Assembly: GCA_023422555.1 (NCBI GenBank)
Contig: JAFAGQ010000253.1
Span: 1-9,376, forward strand
Origin: Pseudomonadota bacterium
GTDB taxonomy: Bacteria > Pseudomonadota > Gammaproteobacteria > Burkholderiales > Burkholderiaceae_B
Reading direction: 5' to 3'
Length of the DNA: 9,376 nt
A program made the position numbers and the translations under genes. A model generated the notes under the pieces. It searched no databases, was not told the origin of the DNA, and saw only the letters and a list, made by a program, of their open reading frames with translations. Below, one piece after another: positions 5,072 through 9,376 of the stretch. The first letter of the stretch is position 1. Every line of letters begins with the position of its first letter.

Positions 5072-6868
5072 ATGACCATTAAACACACAAGGGATCGTCA
5101 GCTCGGCGATTTTTCAACCGACAAGCGCGTTCTCTACATTGTCGGCATTACCGTGCCGGTTGGCATCGCAGCCATGTTCGCCGGCATTCTGCTTTTGCAA
5201 CTCATTCGTCTCTGTACCAATCTGGCTTATTTCGGCGAATTTACGCTGGAGGATCGATCCCTCGCCGATGCGGCTTTGGGCTGGGAATCTGTGCTCATTC
5301 CGGTCTTCGGTTCCCTGCTGATTGGGCTGATTGCCCGCTTTGGCAGCGATAAGATCCGTGGCCACGGTATTCCAGAAGCCATCGAGGCCATTTTGCTGGG
5401 GCGCTCGCGACTGGATGCAAAAGTTGCTGTTCTTAAACCGTTGTCTTCAGCCATTGCGATTGGAACCGGCGGGCCCTTTGGCGCCGAAGGGCCGATCATC
5501 ATGACGGGAGGCGCCATTGGTTCGCTCATCGCGCAGGCACTGCCGGTTTCCGACAATGAACGCAAGACGCTGCTGGTAGCGGGCGCCGCCGCGGGGATGA
5601 CCACGGTGTTTGGTACGCCCATTGCTGCGATCATGCTTGCAGTTGAACTGCTGCTTTTCGAATGGAGTCCGCGCAGTTTCATTCCGGTGGCTGTCGCAGC
5701 GGCCATTGCCCAGGTGGGGCGAACCCTGCTGGGACTGCCAGGGCCGTTGTTTCCTTTTGAAGGCCTGATGGTGACGGATCTTGCCGGCTTTGCCGGGTGG
5801 ATCGCCATTGGCGTCATGGCAGGACTGCTCTCCGGTCTGCTGACACAAGTGCTTTATGCCTGCGAAGACGGTTTTCATCGACTGCCGGTGCATTGGATGT
5901 GGTGGCCGATGATTGGCGGACTGGTGGTAGGTCTGGGCGGACTGATCGATCCGCGTGCGCTGGGGGTGGGCTACGAGAATATCGCCGCTATGCTCAGCGG
6001 ACATATGCTGGGTGTGGCGGCGATTACGCTGCTGATCGTCAAGGCAACAATCTGGTCTGTGGCACTGGGTTCGGGCACATCAGGCGGTGTGCTTGCGCCC
6101 CTGCTGATCATGGGCGGTGCGCTGGGTGCGACGCTGGCAGGGGTCATGCCTGAAGCCAGTCCCGGATTCTGGGCTCTGCTGGGCATGGCAGCCATGATGG
6201 GCGGCACAATGCGGGCACCGCTGACCGCGACCTTCTTTGCAGTGGAACTCACAGGCAATGTCCATGTGATATTTCCTTTGATCGTGGCCTGCGTCAGCGC
6301 CCATGCCGTGACTGTGCTGCTGATGAAGCGATCCATTCTGACCGAGAAGATCGCGCGACGCGGTCACCATATTGTGCGCGAGTATCGGGTTGATCCGTTT
6401 GAGCTCACGCACGTGCGGGATGTCATGACCTCCGATGTGATTCACGTTCCGGCCAGCATGACGCTGCATGGCGCGGTGCGGTTTCTCTCCGCGCCCGATA
6501 CGCGTCACCCAAGCTTTCCTGTCGTGGATGAAGACGGGCGGGCGCTGGGTATTGTGGATCCGCCATCCGTCCTGGCGTGGCGCCGTGCCGGCCGGCATCG
6601 CAACCAGACGCTGGGTGAGCTGCTGGCAGGTCGCAAAATCACACTGGCTTATCCGGACGAATATCTGGCTGGCCTGGTTGATAAGCTGGTATCAGCCAAT
6701 ATTGCGCATCTGCCTGTTGTTTCCCGGGAAGATCAGACGCTGGTAGGATATATCGGCTGGAAGGATCTGATGCGTGTCCGGCAGAGACTCAATAGTGAAA
6801 CCCATGACCGGGCTGCGCTCATGCGACTCAGGCGTGCAAGGCGCGGGCCGCCGACAGGCCGCTCATAA
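5072..6868 (+). CDS. ClC-family anion channel/transporter with two CBS domains
   Basis: The predicted product is a 598-residue inner-membrane ClC protein that moves chloride or another anion. Residues about 19-420 are the ClC membrane domain. Its motifs are GHGIPEA (97-103), GPFGAEGPI (134-142) with the gating glutamate Glu139, the GAAAGMTTVFGTP segment (171-183), and GSGTSGGVLAP (333-343). Two CBS domains follow, at about 446-505 (VRDVMTSDVIHVP) and 513-570 (ending HLPVVSREDQ and VGYIGWKDLMRV), which in this family sense nucleotides or ionic state. Then comes an Arg-rich tail. Several canonical ion-site residues differ: Ser107, Glu203 and Tyr445 of E. coli ClcA correspond to His98, Leu193 and Leu423 here, so a coupled 2Cl/H exchange mechanism is not assured. 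The ATG at 5072 is chosen because the protein then begins a short distance before the conserved RQLGDFSTDKRV. An upstream in-frame GTG at 4847 lies before the promoter. The gene is divergent from marR and overlaps hpnE by 41 bases tail-to-tail. Confidence 0.9.
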   Translation: MTIKHTRDRQLGDFSTDKRVLYIVGITVPVGIAAMFAGILLLQLIRLCTNLAYFGEFTLEDRSLADAALGWESVLIPVFGSLLIGLIARFGSDKIRGHGIPEAIEAILLGRSRLDAKVAVLKPLSSAIAIGTGGPFGAEGPIIMTGGAIGSLIAQALPVSDNERKTLLVAGAAAGMTTVFGTPIAAIMLAVELLLFEWSPRSFIPVAVAAAIAQVGRTLLGLPGPLFPFEGLMVTDLAGFAGWIAIGVMAGLLSGLLTQVLYACEDGFHRLPVHWMWWPMIGGLVVGLGGLIDPRALGVGYENIAAMLSGHMLGVAAITLLIVKATIWSVALGSGTSGGVLAPLLIMGGALGATLAGVMPEASPGFWALLGMAAMMGGTMRAPLTATFFAVELTGNVHVIFPLIVACVSAHAVTVLLMKRSILTEKIARRGHHIVREYRVDPFELTHVRDVMTSDVIHVPASMTLHGAVRFLSAPDTRHPSFPVVDEDGRALGIVDPPSVLAWRRAGRHRNQTLGELLAGRKITLAYPDEYLAGLVDKLVSANIAHLPVVSREDQTLVGYIGWKDLMRVRQRLNSETHDRAALMRLRRARRGPPTGRS

Positions 6869-8387
6869 CAGCGCCTTCCAGCACACCGGGATAGCCTGTA
6901 TTTGTCCAGTCACCAGCCAGGTACAGGCCGGGCCATGGCGTTTCGTTGGCAGGCCTTTGCAGCTGCGGTGTGGCTGCGAACGTGGCCCTTTTCTCCAGAA
7001 TCAGTTCGTAGCTCAGCATCGCCGGCATGGGTTCCCCTGCCGGCAGCTGATCCTGAATCTGCGCAAGAATGGCAAGTGCAATAGTGTCCCGGTCTTTGCC
7101 GGCCAGATGATCAGCATGGCTGATCACAACTGCAATACTGTGTTCTGCATGCGCATCCTGCGGGGCAATGGATGATGCCTGCATCGGAGCGTCTGATGTG
7201 TCTGTCACTTTCGAAGTAGAAGTCGTAAAGGCAGAAGTTGAAAGCGACGATGGCGACGCGGGATAACGCTTTTGTTCCGCCTGCATAAAGCGGCTTCGAT
7301 TGAACAGCCATTGGCCATCATGCCCGCGCTGTCGATCTTCCCTTAACAGATACATATATTCCGGCAGCGGGAAGGGCGCCTCCAGAAATAGGGTCAGCGT
7401 GGCAATGGCATGATATTGAAACGCGGCAAGTTGTTGCAGAAGGGCCGATGCATCTTCGTCCTCAATATGCCCGACAGGGCGGGGCGTTTTTTCGGCCTCC
7501 TGCGACGTTGCTGCTGCAACAGAGGATTGCTGCATGCCATGCTGCAAACCTTTTAGCAGTCGATGGCAGACCAGTGGTGGAGTGGCCAGGATTACGGCAT
7601 CATAATTCGCAGCAGCAGATTCGCTTGCTGTCTGCAACTGATAGCCGGACTGTGTGCACGTGATCCCGCGCACCGGCGTATTGGTGTGAATTGTCAGTTG
7701 TGATAACAGGGCTTCGGGCCACAGGGCGCTAAGATCCACCCGCGGAAATATCAGGTCAGAATCGTCGGGTCGGGCTGCCAGGCTGTCTTTCAATACACGG
7801 GAGAAAAGCGTCATGGATGCCGCTTCGATAGGGGTGTTCAGCGTTGCAACGCATAACGGCTCCCAGAAGCGTTGTACGAGCATGGCGTGTTGTCTTTGCT
7901 GTTGCAGCCATTGCAACACAGTTGTCTGTGGCGCCACCTTCCAGCCGGCCAATTTCAATCGCAATAAAGCCAGTATAAGCTGCAGCTTATGTCGTGCCCT
8001 GAACCCTTGCATTCGCAGCAAGGCCAGTGGCAGGCGCAATGGCGCCGGATGCGAAGCATTGACCTGCAGCCGTATCTGATCATCCAGGGAATGCAGTTGC
8101 AAAGGTATTCGCAGCAGCGTATCGGACAGATCCATGCCCACCTGCTGCATCAGTTCCAGAACGTGGCGATAGGCGCCCAGCATCAGATGCTGCCCGTTAT
8201 CCAAAATGATGCCACTTCTGGGAATCACGGCCTTGCGGGCACGGCCGCCAAGTACCGATGACTGCTCAAAGACCTCGACATGGCAGCCGGTGCGCTTGAG
8301 CGTAAAGGCCGCCGTCAGTCCGGCCCAGCCGGCTCCCACTACAGCCACACGGGGCTTGCTTTGGCTGGCGTCAGGATTGGGCAACAT
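6828..8387 (-). CDS. hpnE: Hydroxysqualene dehydroxylase HpnE
   Basis: This FAD-dependent amine-oxidase/phytoene-desaturase-like enzyme reduces hydroxysqualene to squalene, the third step of the HpnCDE route. The protein is 519 residues. The N-terminal dinucleotide fold VAVVGAGWAGLTAAFTL (14-30) is followed by EQSSVLGGRAR (41-51), the family motif DNGQHLMLGAY (63-73), WEPLCVATLNTP (175-186), and the C-terminal FAD-contact segment GLYLAGDWTNTGYPGVLEG (487-505). Relatives are usually about 420-450 residues. The excess lies in two low-complexity stretches, about 281-318 (Gln/Ala/Glu-rich) and 370-416 (Ser/Thr/Ala-rich), between otherwise conserved blocks. The ATG at 8387 overlaps the hpnD stop by 17 bases, indicating translational coupling; no strong Shine-Dalgarno sequence is visible. 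The 3' end runs 41 bases into the convergent ClC gene, and no terminator is seen. Confidence 0.92.
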   Translation of the reverse strand: MLPNPDASQSKPRVAVVGAGWAGLTAAFTLKRTGCHVEVFEQSSVLGGRARKAVIPRSGIILDNGQHLMLGAYRHVLELMQQVGMDLSDTLLRIPLQLHSLDDQIRLQVNASHPAPLRLPLALLRMQGFRARHKLQLILALLRLKLAGWKVAPQTTVLQWLQQQRQHAMLVQRFWEPLCVATLNTPIEAASMTLFSRVLKDSLAARPDDSDLIFPRVDLSALWPEALLSQLTIHTNTPVRGITCTQSGYQLQTASESAAANYDAVILATPPLVCHRLLKGLQHGMQQSSVAAATSQEAEKTPRPVGHIEDEDASALLQQLAAFQYHAIATLTLFLEAPFPLPEYMYLLREDRQRGHDGQWLFNRSRFMQAEQKRYPASPSSLSTSAFTTSTSKVTDTSDAPMQASSIAPQDAHAEHSIAVVISHADHLAGKDRDTIALAILAQIQDQLPAGEPMPAMLSYELILEKRATFAATPQLQRPANETPWPGLYLAGDWTNTGYPGVLEGAVMSGLSAARALHA

Positions 8388-9252
8388 CCAGAGCCCGCAT
8401 TTTACGGATGAAGCTTTTACCGCCGCCTACCCAGATTTTCCAGGCGATGATGAGCTTGCGCAGCGGCGTCAGTGAAATTCGGCTGGTGAGCACCGGCCAA
8501 CCGTCCTTTTCGATTTCACAGAGCAGGGTGTAATAAATGGCCGCCATCATCAGGCCTGGACGCTGCGCACGCCGGTCTTCTTCATGCAACAGCATCAGCG
8601 CCTCACGGTAGAGTTCACGGGCGCGTGCCGTCTGAAATGCCATCAGCGCACGAAAGTCTTCGGTCTGGCGGCTGTTCAGAATATCAGCAGCCTTCACATT
8701 GAATTTCTGCAGATCATTGATGGGCAGATAAATGCGCCCGCGGCGGGCATCGTCGCCCACATCACGAATGATGTTTGTCATTTGCAGGGCAAGACCGAGC
8801 TTTTCTGCATAGGCGGGTGTATCGGCGTTGGCGTACGTGAATATCTGGGCAGACAATTGACCCACGACACCGGCCACGTGCCAGCAGTATTTGCGTAGCC
8901 CGGGCCAGTCCATGTAGCGTGTCTGGTCCAGGTCCATTTCCATTCCGTCAATGATGGCCTGAAATTGCGTCTCCTTCAGGCCGAAGCGCTGCAGATGTGG
9001 CGCCAGTGCCTTGCTTACCGGATGTTCAGCCTGCCCTTCAAAAAGGTTATGGATTTCTTTGCTCCACCAGGCCAGCTTGATGCGCGCTACAGAGGGGTCG
9101 GTACATTCGTCGACAACATCATCCACCTCGCGACAGAAGGCGTACACGGCAGTAATAGCGCGTCGCTGTTCGGCAGGCAGAAACAGAAACGCATAGTAAA
9201 AGCTCGATCCGCTGCGTGCCGCTTTCTCTTGGCAATATTGGTCAGGTGTCAT
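8371..9252 (-). CDS. hpnD: Presqualene diphosphate synthase HpnD
   Basis: This enzyme joins two farnesyl diphosphates head-to-head to form presqualene diphosphate. The 293-residue protein is of normal length for the trans-isoprenyl diphosphate synthase, head-to-head type. SGSSFYYAFLFLP (14-26) is followed by the first Asp-rich Mg-binding motif REVDDVVDE (41-49), then YCWHVAGVVGQL (122-133) and the second Asp-rich motif NIIRDVGDDARRGRIYLP (160-177). The PSPP-synthase annotation rather than HpnC rests on the overall HpnD-like wording of these blocks and on its position between hpnC and hpnE. The ATG at 9252 lies inside the last codons of hpnC (11-base overlap) and the stop lies inside hpnE (17-base overlap), so the three genes are almost certainly one operon. 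Confidence 0.94.
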   Translation of the reverse strand: MTPDQYCQEKAARSGSSFYYAFLFLPAEQRRAITAVYAFCREVDDVVDECTDPSVARIKLAWWSKEIHNLFEGQAEHPVSKALAPHLQRFGLKETQFQAIIDGMEMDLDQTRYMDWPGLRKYCWHVAGVVGQLSAQIFTYANADTPAYAEKLGLALQMTNIIRDVGDDARRGRIYLPINDLQKFNVKAADILNSRQTEDFRALMAFQTARARELYREALMLLHEEDRRAQRPGLMMAAIYYTLLCEIEKDGWPVLTSRISLTPLRKLIIAWKIWVGGGKSFIRKMRALDVAQS

Positions 9253-9376
9253 AATGAGATTTTCTTAGACTGCGCCAGACAATCACGGCCCAGTCTTTTT
9301 TATTCAGGGTTGGTCGATGGTGGAAGACGTCGCCCGCAACAACGTCAATTTTTTCCAGTATGCGCAGGCCGCCCTG
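9242..9376 (-). CDS. hpnC: Hydroxysqualene synthase HpnC, 3' end only
   Basis: The last 44 codons and TGA stop of a gene that starts beyond the right edge. The tail reads GGLRILEKIDVVAGDVFHHR, then PTLNKKDWAVIVWRSLRKSH. This resembles the C-terminus of HpnC proteins, where an LRILEKI helix is followed by a DVF-RP segment and a Trp-rich end. HpnC converts presqualene diphosphate to hydroxysqualene. The catalytic Asp-rich motifs lie outside the window, so the call leans on the tail and on the overlapping hpnD. The 11-base overlap (9242-9252) implies translational coupling. Confidence 0.85.
   Translation of the reverse strand, partial: QGGLRILEKIDVVAGDVFHHRPTLNKKDWAVIVWRSLRKSHYDT

Overview
The window looks like a chromosomal segment of a betaproteobacterium, most likely of the Burkholderiales/Alcaligenaceae. 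The evidence for this is the aminotransferase-hom-thrC gene order, the style of the Hom, ThrC, NnrS and HpnCDE proteins, and moderately GC-rich coding sequence. The genus cannot be fixed from this sequence alone. Nearly all of the window is coding, and no tRNA, rRNA, transposon, CRISPR array or phage gene is visible.

Left part (1-3075, + strand): the end of an AlaC-type aminotransferase overlaps hom (homoserine dehydrogenase with a C-terminal ACT domain) by ATGA. After a 72-base gap comes thrC (threonine synthase). This is an amino-acid biosynthesis operon, and it closes with a strong intrinsic terminator at 3044-3075.

Middle part (3076-6868): nnrS (+), a multi-pass heme/copper membrane protein linked to nitric-oxide stress, converges with a MarR-family regulator (-). 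Their 3' ends overlap by 155 bases. The regulator is divergent from a ClC-family anion channel or transporter (+) that carries two C-terminal CBS domains. The divergent gap (4839-5071) holds a perfect palindrome with 10-base arms (4921-4941). It covers the -10 box of a near-consensus promoter for the ClC gene and is the best operator candidate for the MarR protein.

Right part (6828-9376, - strand): hpnC (partial), hpnD and hpnE form a tightly overlapping operon. Together these enzymes convert two farnesyl diphosphates to squalene through presqualene diphosphate and hydroxysqualene, the entry to hopanoid or other squalene-derived lipids. hpnE carries two low-complexity insertions, and its 3' end overlaps the ClC gene tail-to-tail by 41 bases.

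I see no clearly new multi-gene system. The points most worth a second look are the MarR/ClC operator-promoter, the non-canonical ion-pathway residues of the ClC protein, and the regulator tail encoded antisense to the last membrane helix of NnrS.
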